In this document: positions 1 through 12,365 of the stretch, piece by piece
Position numbering within the stretch: the first letter of the stretch is position 1
Layout of the letters: each line of letters begins with the position of its first letter
NCBI GenBank assembly: GCA_011009095.1
Contig: VTPC01008161.1
Location: 56,926-120,925, forward strand
DNA: 64,000 nt
Direction of reading: 5' to 3'
DNA from: Ignelater luminosus
Taxonomy: Eukaryota > Arthropoda > Insecta > Coleoptera > Elateridae
Position numbers and translations under genes: made by a program
Notes under the pieces: generated by a model
The model's input: the letters and a program-made list of their open reading frames with translations, nothing else
The model's database searches: none
Told to the model about the DNA's origin: nothing

Positions 1-120
1 TTAAAAGGTCGCCTTTCTAACGAGATATCGCAAGTGGAGGGTTGCCATTTAAGATATTTTAGTCAAGGTGGTTGAGATTCCGAGTGTTTGCTGCAACTTT
101 TCAAATTGACACCCTGTATA
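1..120. repeat. MITE-like repeat, one end only (truncated by window edge)
   Basis: The stretch ends with GACACCCTGTATA, which on the minus strand reads TATACAGGGTGTC. The same TACAGGG-type terminus with an adjoining TA recurs at 43.28, 43.46, 48.84 and 49.30 kb in this window. The interior is GC-richer than the flanking DNA and codes for nothing visible. From memory, abundant non-autonomous insect DNA repeats often begin this way, so I infer an element end whose other end lies left of the window. No partner end is seen inside the window. Confidence 0.45.
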
Positions 121-2291
121 CAAAGAATGTTCTAGAACTTTACAGCTTAAAAAAAAGATTTTCAATAGAATCCAATTGTCTCACAATATTTCTTTTAAAT
201 TTTCATGATATTATATATGAAGGACAAACAATAGAAATTTTATAAAAATTGAAATAATTCCAACAATTTATTTAAAATCTAAATGTCAGAAAGCCACCTC
301 GAGACGTACTGAATTGTCTGCCAGCCTACAATAGATACTTTGGATGTAAGCTCTTACATCGAAGCCGTCGCCCATTTTAGATTTCAGGTTATTTATCAAA
401 TTTTATACCCCAGTAACTTCACTTTTAAGAAAATTGATTAAATAAGAGCGACGTATTTTCTGTTTCTCTTTGAAACAAAGCAAAACAAAAAGTGCTTAAA
501 ACACGATGAAATCAACTTAATTAATTTTATAAAATAGATCATTTTTTAATTCCAGACTGACGTAAGCATTAAACTGAATGTTAAACGTAGTTTAAAAATG
601 TCTATTATATTAAAACGGCATCTCCAAGCATTTTCTAATTTAAAGCACGAATAATTTCCGTTTTAATATGACGTAATCTATCCTCAAATTCATACCTAAG
701 CTGCTTCCGGGATTCAACGTTATTTACCTAAACTTTTCTAGTTAACTCCGTCATGTATGTCGGCAACGAACAAACTTTGCATCCTTATTGATGCCTGACG
801 TCAAATATTCAATATAGTTGTGTGAAGGGAACAAGTAAATAAGAACCTAGCAATAAAGTGAGAAAGTGAGGTGTTTAATAACTCTGACTACACAGTTCTA
901 GAGCCCTTGTAGATGTAACAGTACAAAACCAATTGCTTGCTGTCTAGGAATGTCACAATACTATATATAAAAGTGCATCCCAACTGCAGTTCGAATTTTA
1001 TTAGCCTTATACGATACTCTAGTTTTATATTCCATACGCCCGAGAAGTTTAAGAAGCGACCGTATTTGCAAAACTGACATGAAGTTCCTTTCTATTTGAC
1101 AAGCAGTAAGTAAACTAAATTTGCTGCATTTGAAAAGCCGCAAGCAAAAAGCTTCTTATTTAAGATGTAGATGAAATTAAACGTTATAGTCCCTTTTTAT
1201 CGTGCAGTATACGATCTCCTTAGCCTGAATAATTTTTAAATGAAGATTATGGTAATTTGAAGTTTTTGTATAGATAAGGCAGTTTACTTTTAAGGGATAA
1301 AAAAGGAGAAATAGAAAAACAGAAAGGAAGTAAAAGCTTCTACTTTCGAGGCAATAAGTGAGGGTGAAGTTTTTTAAACGCAATTTAAAAAAAAAGGTTG
1401 ACCAAAAACAGTCTGACAAAAAACGTGTATGTTGTGAAGTATACGTAAACTTTTTGTTAGAACACAATAAAACTGTATAAAAATCTGAGTGGAATCTTTC
1501 ATACCAAAGCGAAAACATGCAAAAAATCTTTTGTTACCTAAACAATTTATTATTGTGTACTTGTCTTGTGTACATATTCTACTTTAAAGTAAATTCAAGG
1601 TTGTATATTCTGTAAGTAGTTACTATTACAAATCTCTTATGTATTATAAATAATTTATTGATATTATCAAAAGAGAATTTAAGCATCACCATTCCCAATA
1701 GGTGCAGTATAAAATCCGGAGATAAATATAAAATATGACTTACTAGAATCAAATATCGTATTTTTTATTGTAATATTTTTAATTACCGAGTTTGATGCCC
1801 TACATTTACAACAAAATGTTACAAACTAATGTTACCATAATCGCTAGGCTTTTGTGACTCCTTTTAGCTTTAAATTTGTATAAGAACGCATGCAGTACAT
1901 AAATGTTTACTTACTAGTTTTTCCCGTTTAAGATGATTAAGACCAACAATATAATTTGATCAACTTTCATCAGACGAAGTAGTCTCAAGAGGTATTAAGA
2001 AGATGAAATTATAATTTAAAGTGTTTTTTTAGTATCAATTTGGGTATATTGGATATTCCTAGATATACCTTAGTGGTGTAGTCTACGGACTTGATAATTT
2101 TGATTCTAAGTTTTCCCAAAATTCATCTTCTTAGCTATATTCGCTTTGGACATGACCATATTTGCTTTGAACATGATTATATTTCTGATTTCTTCTGCAA
2201 TCTACTTAGTCAACGTCTAAATTATTTTAATAAAGCAGGTTATTCTGTTACAATTGCTAAACTACAGTAATTCATTCATTCATAAACTAAA
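121..2291. other. AT-rich intergenic stretch
   Basis: No gene or element is recognised here. The open frames of 60 and 113 codons on the minus strand at 961-1143 and 1177-1518 are rich in Phe, Leu, Ser and Lys, as expected from AT-rich noncoding DNA, and resemble no family I know. Confidence 0.6.
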
Positions 2292-2691
2292 NNNNNNNNN
2301 NNNNNNNNNNNNNNNNNNNNNNNNNNNNNNNNNNNNNNNNNNNNNNNNNNNNNNNNNNNNNNNNNNNNNNNNNNNNNNNNNNNNNNNNNNNNNNNNNNNN
2401 NNNNNNNNNNNNNNNNNNNNNNNNNNNNNNNNNNNNNNNNNNNNNNNNNNNNNNNNNNNNNNNNNNNNNNNNNNNNNNNNNNNNNNNNNNNNNNNNNNNN
2501 NNNNNNNNNNNNNNNNNNNNNNNNNNNNNNNNNNNNNNNNNNNNNNNNNNNNNNNNNNNNNNNNNNNNNNNNNNNNNNNNNNNNNNNNNNNNNNNNNNNN
2601 NNNNNNNNNNNNNNNNNNNNNNNNNNNNNNNNNNNNNNNNNNNNNNNNNNNNNNNNNNNNNNNNNNNNNNNNNNNNNNNNNNNNNNNNNNN
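2292..2691. other. Assembly gap (400 N)
   Basis: This is a run of 400 unknown bases. The round number suggests a scaffolding placeholder or an estimated gap size. Open frames running through it are artefacts. The sequence on the right side differs in character from that on the left, being less AT-biased, so the gap may hide a repeat boundary. Confidence 0.98.
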
Positions 2692-3600
2692 AGCTATGGA
2701 AGACACGCAACCAGGTGACAATAGAGTAAAAAAGACGGGCCAGACCAACATACCTTCAGTGTATTTGAAGCTTCTTAACAAAGTCCAACAAAACGAATTA
2801 ATCCAAAGTTTAGGAGGAAAGCTTCACGGGGTAGTGCACGCACACACCCGCTGAGGAAATAATCACTTCCCCACAAAGTAGAAAATAATAAAATTAAACG
2901 GTTGAACCGTACAAGGCACACTGATCAGCACGTCAGTTTTCCACAAAGCGAGTTCTTAAACTGCCCCCCATCTTAATTCGAAGTGAGATTCAGCCGGAAA
3001 ATGCACAATCTCCAACCAATGACCATTCAGAAAGTCAGTCTGAGGACAGCAAAGGAATATTTGGCAACTGCAGATTGGTCCAAAAATTACAAAGAGAATC
3101 TAACCTTCGGAAAACTAATCTCAAAAATATCACCCGGAACACGCATTCCTCTAAGATAACGATATATATCAATGAAAACAATAGAACCACTAATATGGCA
3201 AACAGGAGATTGGTTTAAAACCTAATAAGTGAATAGGGAATTTAGACAGAAGGCTACTGTATCAAAATCTCAGAAAAAAGTCGTCTGCAAATAGCCCTAA
3301 ATTAACCAAAACTGATACAATCAATCCCGAATCTATTAGTTACTCAATAGCTGACGGAGCGATAATAGATAATCTCGGTTAATTAACTGAAAACAAATAA
3401 ATTTCAAACAGAACTATTAAACGAGAAAAATCATACAAACAAGCAGAAATTAATTCTACAAAACCAAAAGAAGTTGCTTAAACTACATCTGGCAACTAGA
3501 GATAACTATAAATCACAAAATAAGATCAATCCTGTCTATCCCAGAGTAATTACATCGAAATAATTCTTAAGATTTTTTAATCAAAGAAAATTCTCATGTG
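2692..3600 (+). other. Unrecognised, possibly decayed coding repeat
   Basis: The sequence right of the gap has a more balanced base composition than its surroundings. On the plus strand it shows short open pieces interrupted by stops: one begins MEDTQPGDN at about 2695, and another around 3000-3150 contains VSLRTAKEYLATADW. These could be remnants of a transposon ORF1 or gag-like protein, but I see no zinc knuckle or other diagnostic motif. It is listed so that the region is not read as empty. No function is assigned. Confidence 0.2.
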
Positions 3601-6600
3601 CAACATAAATTTAATACAAGCAAATTTATTAGAAATTTCATTTCAATGATATATAAGGTGGTCTAAAAGTATATATTTTCATACGAAATCTTCTAGGTAC
3701 GGTTAAATAGATTAAAGTTAATAAACGCAACCGGTGAAGATAACCGGAGTTAGTGAGGATAAGGACCCATGTTAGGTTCATAAAAAATGAACGTAACAAG
3801 CTTTTGTGACATTCCTGCGAACTCTAAAAGTAAGTTTTTCTTGGTAAATTATTACTTGGTAGTAAAAGGTATCGAAACTTTTCCATAGAGAATTGCCTTA
3901 GCTTTCATTCGATTTCCTTTATTGTTTTGCAATTTTTCATCACTGCAAATCTATACAATCAAATGACATAAAGTCGACAAAGTTTGGGAGATTGGAAATT
4001 TCAGAACTTAGTTTTGTGACATCTTTGGAAGAAGTGAGAATTTGGCTATATTACATTTAAATTTTCAAAGCAACAACTAGCTTTACAACTCGCTGGTGCG
4101 CAATAATAAGTTTTGTTGTACATACATACTGCTTGACGGTATGTTAGTTGAATAAACGAAAATGATTTTACTTCTTTATTTGCATTTAGCTTTATTCTAA
4201 AATAAGTTGTGACTCTTGTAAACCTCGCAGATTTGGTATTCTTGATTACCAGCATGTCTCACTTTGTATAAAGACTTTCTAAGACCTACGGTCATCAAAA
4301 GTTCTTTCAAAGTCCAACGGATTGTCTTTTTTATTTCGTGATTGCAAATCACAACTTTAATAGTCACACTGTTAGTTTAGTTTACACCTATCTAAATTAC
4401 TTCGTCGACGTTAAATTTTTCTACTTGAAGTTTTTATATGCGCTACTATTCCATTGCTTTCTTCACGATGCAGTGCACATTTTCACCTCCTATTCTTTAT
4501 TTTCCAATCAAACACTACATGCTCAGAATTTTTCTATGCACTAGTCGACTTTGAGGTTCTGTAAAAGGTGCACAAACGAGGTAGACATAAATGCAAGGAG
4601 TTCGAGTTTTATTAATTTTATTATTTTCAATTATTTGTTATTGTTATGATTCCTTTTCTTTATTTTTCTTTTAAGCATTATTATATTAGGGACAAAAAAG
4701 TATAAATTTTAAATTATGTGTATTGCTGAGAATTTTCTCGATATCATGAAACTGCACAAACTGTACCAAATATAAGTTAAAATTAAAAATTAACTCTTTA
4801 ATTAATTTTACCTCATTTCTAAGTTATTAAAGGTAATTAACAAATCGAACATACCTATTAATAGAAAACGTTCATGTTCTCAAAAAAAATAAGTTAAAAT
4901 AAAAAATTTAAACATTCAACTTGTATGATATTGAAGGAATATGCAGAAAACACAATTTGGAATATTTTATTTTAAAACGTACCTTGTTCATGTAAAATAT
5001 TGTGCAATTCAATATTGAGTGTACCTTATATCTCCCATTAATTAATTTCAAATTAACATAATTTTATTAAGTCTATTTGTATTGTACGTGACTCTCTTTA
5101 CTGCATTATTGATTATAAATGAGTAAAATTATTTTTTTAATCATAAGAAATAAATTTAAGTAACAACATTAACTTAATTTAGATTTTGTTAATGTTAATT
5201 TTTAGTATTGTAATTTAGTTGTCAATAAAAAATAATAATAGTAGATTTATTGGAAATAGATAAGTAATTTTGTTTTATGTTATAGTAGCATAGAAAGCTC
5301 TAGATGAAGTTGCTTTGTGAACATACATGCAAGATGCTGATGACTTTCTGCTGAATCAGCATGGAGCTGCAATTCTGCTGACTATACCAAAATTATCCCA
5401 ATTAACCATACTTGCGAACAGCATGTCTTCAGAATTGAAAATAAATAGGCTTGTAGGACTCAGAATATGAAGACCTTCAAAACAAACACAACGTGAAAAG
5501 TGAAAGATCATAAAAAATAAAAGTCAAGCTAGCAGTAACTAGGGAAAATATCATAAATCGGAGAAATATTTAAAATGAGAATTAAATTACTTAAATTATT
5601 TATTCCCTAGTTGCAAATAAAGTAGTGAAATGCAGAGAAATGATTGGTTAAACAATGTACAAGCTATAGAATTTGAAATTACCTTTCAGTTTTGATGGTT
5701 CTACATTGCAAAAAATTCACTTTTGAAGTTATATAAACAATCAAGCAAAGAATAATAATAAGAAGAAAATAAAGAAAAATGAAAGCAAACATAACTGCAA
5801 TAAAAATACGCTTGTTTGGTAGAATAGGCAACAGGGTTAACATGAGTTTTTATTATTCAGGTGGTATTCATTTTCTTCGTTCAAATATTTTTTATGTATC
5901 TAAGAAACAGAATATATACATTTTTATTACAGAAAGCTGCTTTGAAATGCTTCTTTTAGAAATTTAAATTAGTTGAGAATATCATAAACAATTTTTTTGG
6001 TAATAATATATTTTGTCTGTTTTTCATGCTATCTGTAAATAGAATGAATAAAGATGTTTTTAACTTGTTCCAACGTAATGATACAACAGACTGTTGGAAT
6101 AAACGCTGCAATAATTAATTAATTCACTGTTTGTGAGAAGTTCTAGTGTTACGATCTACGTATACAATTATAACTCCAAAGATTATTACTAACGTAAGTG
6201 AAACAACGGCACAAAGCAAGAAGTAACTCTCTGAATATATTTCTCAAAGGAAATAATATTCCCTGTGCATGCACATACCCATATACCTCAAGCAACTCTT
6301 GTCACTGGAGAAAGCATAACTGTTTGGCGTAATCTTTGATATACAAGGAATTGTTAACCACGACGAACTTTGTGGTAATACTATAGCAGTGTAATCATAA
6401 GCATTACATATACAGTGTTAAAAAAATTAAAATTTGCTTTTAAGATAGCAGCCATAACCACTAAAATTATGATTTAAATAGATCTGCTTACAGATAAATT
6501 AGATTATGACTTTGTATGAGTATGGAAATTGCATGCATGCTCAATACAAAGGCTTAATGTTAACATCGATAATTACTATCTGTTTGACCGTTTATTTCAT

Positions 6601-9600
6601 GGTTGACTTAACATAAGTAGTTCCTTTTTGTATTGCATCTATAAAATATGGTGTTTTAAACACAGTATAAATAACCACTCAAAAATATATTTGGATTCTA
6701 CTAATTTAATAATAATAATCAATAGATCACAATTTAATACTTATAATTCTAACCTAAACCTATTAATTACATTTGCGTAATAGGATTAATATGTTGCTAA
6801 TACTCCGCTATATTTCATTATTAGATTATTAAATATAGTTAATACGTGTGTAGAATAATTTATTGAGGTATTTATAAATGTATCTTTCAAGATATTTCTA
6901 ATTTCTTGTTTTTTTTAAATTACAAGTATGACATAGATTAATTAGAGAATTTGCAAGACTATAATCAAAATTTAATGAAATCGTTTTAATATTTATAAAG
7001 ACAAGAATTAGTAACAAAAAGTATTCTAAAATAACTTTCCATTTATTAATTTTTAAATATTTTTTTCAGTGTACTCAAAATGTCAAAATAACTCAAAGTA
7101 ACAACAAGAGTGCTGCGATGATGGTACACTTAAGAAAATAACTGAATTAATTCTCTTTGATCAATGCTTACTGTTTAATTCATGCCTTTAGGTATTTGCT
7201 TGCGACGCCATCGGTTGTGTATGCACGGAAGGGTCATTATAAAGTTACACAAACACTGTACATGTTTACATCAGAAACAAAATTCACATTGATGTAGTTG
7301 TTAGCTTTTTACATTTTTCTTGTTATCTCTAGTTAGTTATACGGCAATTACATGTACAAATAAATTCAATTTACTTTTTAAACTGGTTTGCCACTTTCGT
7401 AATTACTGAAGTTTTATCCAATGAAACTGAAAAAAGCTTTAATAAACAAAACGCCTCTTTTTACTTTAATTGTTGTTACAAAGCAAATATGTTGTTTGAG
7501 TGGTTTAAATGCTCATATATCGGATTGTCTATTTTGATATTAAATCTAGTAAATTAATTTTAACTAAAAACAGAAAGAAGATACAAAAATAAAAAAACGC
7601 TGCTTTGGGTTAATTTAAATCGTGTGAATCTTCGGTAGTAGAGCAAATAATTTTGGAATGCCCCTTAAAAAGGAATATATGCATAGTATTACAGCATCTT
7701 CAAAGAAGATATAAAGCAAGAAAGTCATAACGAATTAGATCCTTGACGCTAAGTTTGCGTAACTATAGTACATTGCAACATAGCACGTTCGCTAACTAAG
7801 CGATTTTTGGAATTGTATCCCTGAACCATAATATTTTGTTGTTTACTAATAATTTCTGATCCGTTAGCTTTTATCAGTTTACGTTGGGCTAAGCCGGCAC
7901 AAATATGTGCCGAACCTTCCATATTTCAGACTCGGATTATTCAAGCAAACGATTATTCTGAAATCAACCATTAAATCCAGTATCTTCTTACATTATTATA
8001 AGGTCACAAATAGATGACATGGGTCTCTTTGTTATACATTTGTGATACTCAGTCACTATTCTGATTTATATGAATCCAAACTATTTGTCAAGCTTCTAAC
8101 ACAATTAATCAAAAGCTATATTAAATAGAGTACAAGCAAAAAAAACGTAGCTTGCAAGAATACAGATTTTGTGTTTGCTAACGATGCTAACTAAGCTAGA
8201 AACTACAGTTTAATAGTTCTTGCAAACTATTTAGAATTTCCCTTTGCTTTAGAAACTTCAGCGGCTTTGCAATTTTAAGTAACTTGGCTATTGTAATTGC
8301 AATGTCAGTCTTTAATGTAATTTCTATGACCTAACAACGAACATGTTAGAATTCGATTTTCTAAATTTGCTGGAATTGCTAAAATTTGCTTTAAATTTAA
8401 TTAAATGTTAACTTTCTCGTATGTACCATAATATACCACAAGTCTGTGTTTGAAACTCTGTCTATTGAAGTAAACGGTTTTGTTAAACTTGTGGTCACTT
8501 CTACATAATATAAATGTTAATAAGTCAAAGTGTGATACGGCAGTATCTACTATTCGTATCGCATTTGCAAAACAGAAACATGCTTTACTTTAAAAAATTG
8601 GAAACCTTTTAAATGCCGACAAATACTGAAAAGAAAATTTTACATAGTGGATCACAGCAAACTAAGCAATTTAATCAAAATGGTTTAACTATATTTAAAA
8701 ACACCCCGGCACGATTTTTGATGGAATTTTGTATTTTAGGTCTTTCGTTTCTTACTTTCCATTTTCAGTAAATTGAATATTCTATCCGTGTGAGTCATAG
8801 GTCGGAATAAGCTAATTGCTTGTAATAAGAAGCTGATAAAAGACAAGAGTGTTTCTGAAAGGTAATATAAGCAAAAATGACGTACATACACTGCTGAATG
8901 TTGAAAGCAGCGTGATCCTATGAAATAAGATGATTATAAAAGGTCACTTTTAATCAACCAACCATAGACACAGTTCTGATAGTTTTAGCTATAAAGCGAA
9001 TTATGAAATAGTTTTCTTAATTGAGCTCGTTTATCATTGACAAGATATTAGATTAGATTAGTTGCTTTATAGAAGTTTGGTGAGTTCTATACTAATTATG
9101 TTAATATAATAGGGTTTTGCACAATATGGATAATATTCGGATAATATCCATAGTGATATAGATATAACATCAGTTCTAAATTATGGAAAAAATCGCCAGC
9201 AACGAAACACTATCACTGACACATTTAGTAATTGAATATACTGCTCTCATATTGATTTGTTACTAGCTTCAGTCCAAAATTTATCTCTGCATTTAACATT
9301 CCACATTTCAATTTTACTAGAAGTGTCAACTGCTAGGAAATCTGTCCTATGTAGTGGTTCAAAAGTGTCTTCTACTAAAACCTAAAGATATAATCAAACT
9401 TCGGCAATTTGTATGCACTGATTTGCTCTTCTGGAGATCAGAGAAACTCAAATAAAAGAGCTTACAACATGTAATCCACGCTCTGATGTTATCTGCATCC
9501 TCTATATTCAAAAAAGAAAAAGAATATAATTCATTCAGAGAAAATGATGAAATTTAAAATATTTAGAATTTTGAAGAGTTGTCCCTGCAAAAGATTCATA

Positions 9601-9955
9601 TTTGAAGAAGTTTTTACTTTTTGAAACTTTTATATTTTCTATTTAAAACATATGCTTTTATTACCTAAATGAGTTTACAGCTTAAAATAGATTTTAAAAA
9701 TCTACAATAATTTATCAACTATTAGTAAACTTCAAGATTTGACTTAATTTGTAGAATATGCAAAAATTACTTTCCTTAAAGAAAACCTTTCTCAAAGACT
9801 ATGAAGTTCGTACTGGCTCCATCAAAAAAATAGAAGGGAAGACACTGAAACTAAATAGAAAATCATAGAGCTTTTCCCTCAGGCTCAACGAGCCAAACCT
9901 GGTGCTTGAGGTCTTTTGAGCTACTAGGAATGAACAGCAACTCGACTTACGGGTG
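3601..9955. other. AT-rich intergenic stretch
   Basis: No gene, RNA or mobile element is recognised. Open frames at 4046-4255 (minus), 4338-4544 (plus) and 5779-5967 (plus) are short, AT-biased and unlike any family I know. Apart from the small dyad at 7895-7912, I see no structure. Confidence 0.6.
7895..7912. repeat. Short hairpin-forming dyad
   Basis: CGGCACA and TGTGCCG form a perfect 7-bp stem around the 4-base loop AATA. The stem is GC-rich within AT-rich DNA, which makes it stand out, but a site of this size can arise by chance in 64 kb. No coding or element boundary adjoins it. Confidence 0.4.
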
Positions 9956-9959
9956 AAAA

Positions 9960-10810
9960 ATTAAACAAAGCTTGAAAGGGAAATTAACAACAGATCTAAC
10001 TTTTTAGAGAAGGATGGTCCTAGGACATCAGTGTATAAATCAGCTTGCAATTTACTTAAGACCCGTTTGGCTACTTGTAAAGTAGTGGAGTAAAAAATTA
10101 ATTTTGGATTTTTCATTTCTAATAGCGACAAGAATTTGCGCACTTGTGTGCTAGTTAATTGCAAACAAAAATTTTTAGTTTTGGATAATGTTAAGAGGGT
10201 CTGAGAACTGGGATGCTGTTGCTTCAACCCCGAAACATTTTCAGGTTTGTATCACTCCAAAGCAGATGCGTCTTCGTCTTCCTAATGTGGCACAAATACG
10301 TGATTGCTATGGTTTGTCTGACAGAGCAGCTGCAGCTGCAGCTGTAGCAACTGTTACCCTTCAAGATGTTGGTCTTGTGTTGAAAGCAGATTTTGATAGC
10401 GTTACTGATAGAACCAAGTTGAGAAGAGAAAGAGGAAAGCAAAATAAATCTGCTTTAAGAGAACGTGAAAAAAAACTGTTTGGACTACTTTCTTTGATGG
10501 AAGAAAGGACAAAACAATTGTAAATGAGAAAAAATGTAGCAAGCACTATAAGAAAGTTGTAATGGAAAAACATATTTCTCTAGTAAGTGAGCCGGGTTCC
10601 ACTTTTATTGGACAGCGCAAAGTGGCTCATCTCAAACTATCCAAAGAGATGTTAACTTCTTAAGAAATAAAAATATTTCCGCAGAACATCTGATTCCAAT
10701 ATGATGTGATGGAATAGTGATAAATACAGAAGGAAAAGGAGGAACATACGACTGTTCGAATTGTGCCTTGGAGGATCACTTCAGGGCTTATATGTCTGTT
10801 GCACATTAAT
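9960..10810 (+). pseudogene. Broken copy of an insect repetitive-protein family of unknown function
   Basis: Several plus-strand frames must be joined to follow one protein. About 9995-10200 encodes a piece with DGPRTSVYKSACNLLKTRL. The largest open piece (10188-10523) holds CYGLSDRAAAAAAVATVTLQ and DRTKLRRERGK. After another shift, 10560-10640 encodes a piece with EKHISLVSEPGSTFIG, and 10700-10760 encodes IPI-stop-CDGIVINTEGKGG. From memory this order (SDRxAA, a basic DR.K.RRER stretch, a SEPGS motif, and a CDG/NTG stretch) matches a protein that occurs in many copies in insect and other invertebrate genomes and is listed as uncharacterised, probably transposon-derived. The function is unknown. 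Frameshifts and stops make this copy dead. The minus-strand open frames over the same span are shadows. Confidence 0.55.
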
Positions 10811-11394
10811 AGCTACCACTAAGGCATCTGCTACAGAGCATGAATGGAGTGACAAGTAAACCTATTTTGCGGATCGGAATCAAGAGACGGCTTCATTGCA
10901 GCGTTGTTACAATCAAGAAAAATAATCCCTCTTTTAACACAAAATCTGACTATAATATACAACAAAATATCTATGAAAAGCTAATTTTGATTTGTACCTT
11001 TATATATTAGCTATGAGAGGGTAGAACCTGTTCATAATAAAATTGATTTTTGATTTAACTATTGTGTTTCATTATGATGTACTGTTATTATACTTTGTTT
11101 TAAATTATTCGATAAGTCTGGGGACCCTGAAGAAAACATTCAAATATTTTGTAATTTTTACACTACACAACTTTCTTGCACTATTAGAAGTTCCAACCAA
11201 AATTTTTTTTTGGGCGTTTTCATTCCACCCTATAATCCACAGTAAAAGATATGCTAAAACGTAGGAAATTCTTAAAATAGGAGGTGCATCCAATAACACT
11301 TTCATAACATTATTACTAGAGTAGCAGAAAACTGAGACATACATATATTACCAACATGTTTTAGCATAAGAAAATTTAGGTACCCATTAATGAC
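10811..11394. other. Spacer between two decayed elements
   Basis: This is AT-rich with no recognisable coding. It may include the eroded 3' part of the preceding pseudogene up to about 10900, but I cannot follow the protein that far. Confidence 0.5.
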
Positions 11395-12365
11395 CAGACC
11401 ATGAGAGTAGAAACGGCACTGCATTGTCAGTAGGGATAGGTGCTTTCTCCTCGTTTGCGTTGGTGAACAAGCTCCTACGAGGACTAAATGACGTATGGTC
11501 TACCGCAATAGGTTATCAAAATTGCATAATCATATTGACCTTAAGACAGTTTAGAATTGTATGATAAATGATGCAAAGAACTCTAAGCTTTGTAGAAAGG
11601 TGGTACAAGAAAGAGAGTCTGTCGGTCAATACGACAGCGGCATATCTAGTATCATTCAATAAAAGGAGGAAGCCATTTGGGATCACACGAGTTTATCTTT
11701 TCAATGCACCTTTCAAGGATGAGAAAAGGGTCAAGTATCTACTAGTGATTCCAGAAAGCATACCAGACTTCAAATTTCACCTGGAAAGAATAACAAACCT
11801 ATAGGGTCCTTTGGGCATATACGAGAACATTAGGTAGAAATTGCAAACTTTTCTCCAAGATGATTTACTGGATGTAATACAATTATAGTTATATGGTATA
11901 CATCATCGAGTACGCAGCACTTGCATGCTGATCAAGCACTATATGAATACACCACTTCTTAGGCACTATCAGCGCAATGTCATCAATACCCACGACAACG
12001 ATAGAGAGCCTGCTAGATCTGCTTCCTCGGGTGGTACCAGATAGAATCTTTGCCGTTTTTATTCCTTAAAAGAAAAATTGAGAACAATGACAAAGTCTTG
12101 TGGCGCTAAACAAATGTCTCTTTTATACACACGTAGGACATCTGTTAGTCTTGGTTAACTGTGTACAGCAACTTCTATAAGGCAACTACAGTGATACCGG
12201 TAGTGATAACCAGACTATTCTAAAGGGGTTAAGATCCTGCGTGGTTAACTTATTCCTTGATACAGTAAGATCACATGGGCACCTGGATGCTGACTAGGAA
12301 GCAGACTACTTGACGAAATGAAAAACCTTTTATAGAACCGGAACCAGCATGTAAAGTCCACAGGA
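11395..12365 (+). pseudogene. Decayed non-LTR retrotransposon pol (RT thumb plus RNase H remnants, I/R1-like)
   Basis: The plus strand encodes, in shifting frames, the back half of a LINE-type polyprotein. Around 11440-11490 lies SSFALVNKLLRGLND, the stretch after the RT motif that normally reads LSPLLWNLLVN. The region near 11500-11530, GYQN, sits where the catalytic YADD is expected, so the active-site aspartates are lost. The open piece 11568-11804 contains FVERWYKKESLSVNT, RVYLFNAPFK and VKYLLVIPESIPDFKFHLE, typical of the segment after YADD. About 11815-11890 gives RNWKLSPRMIYWMYNTIV, and 11970-12050 gives SSIPTTTIESLLDLLPR. Near 12260-12350 is an RNase H-like tail, GHLDAD..ADYL followed by EPAC. 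Such a protein would copy element RNA at a nicked target. Stops and frameshifts throughout make it inactive. No 5' half, endonuclease or tail was found. The clade assignment is from memory. Confidence 0.7.

Noticed and set aside
2254-2781. Three open frames of 144-164 codons
   Set aside because: They run almost entirely through the N gap and are artefacts.
9961-10573. Minus-strand open frames of 70-88 codons
   Set aside because: The plus strand carries the recognisable family motifs over the same span.
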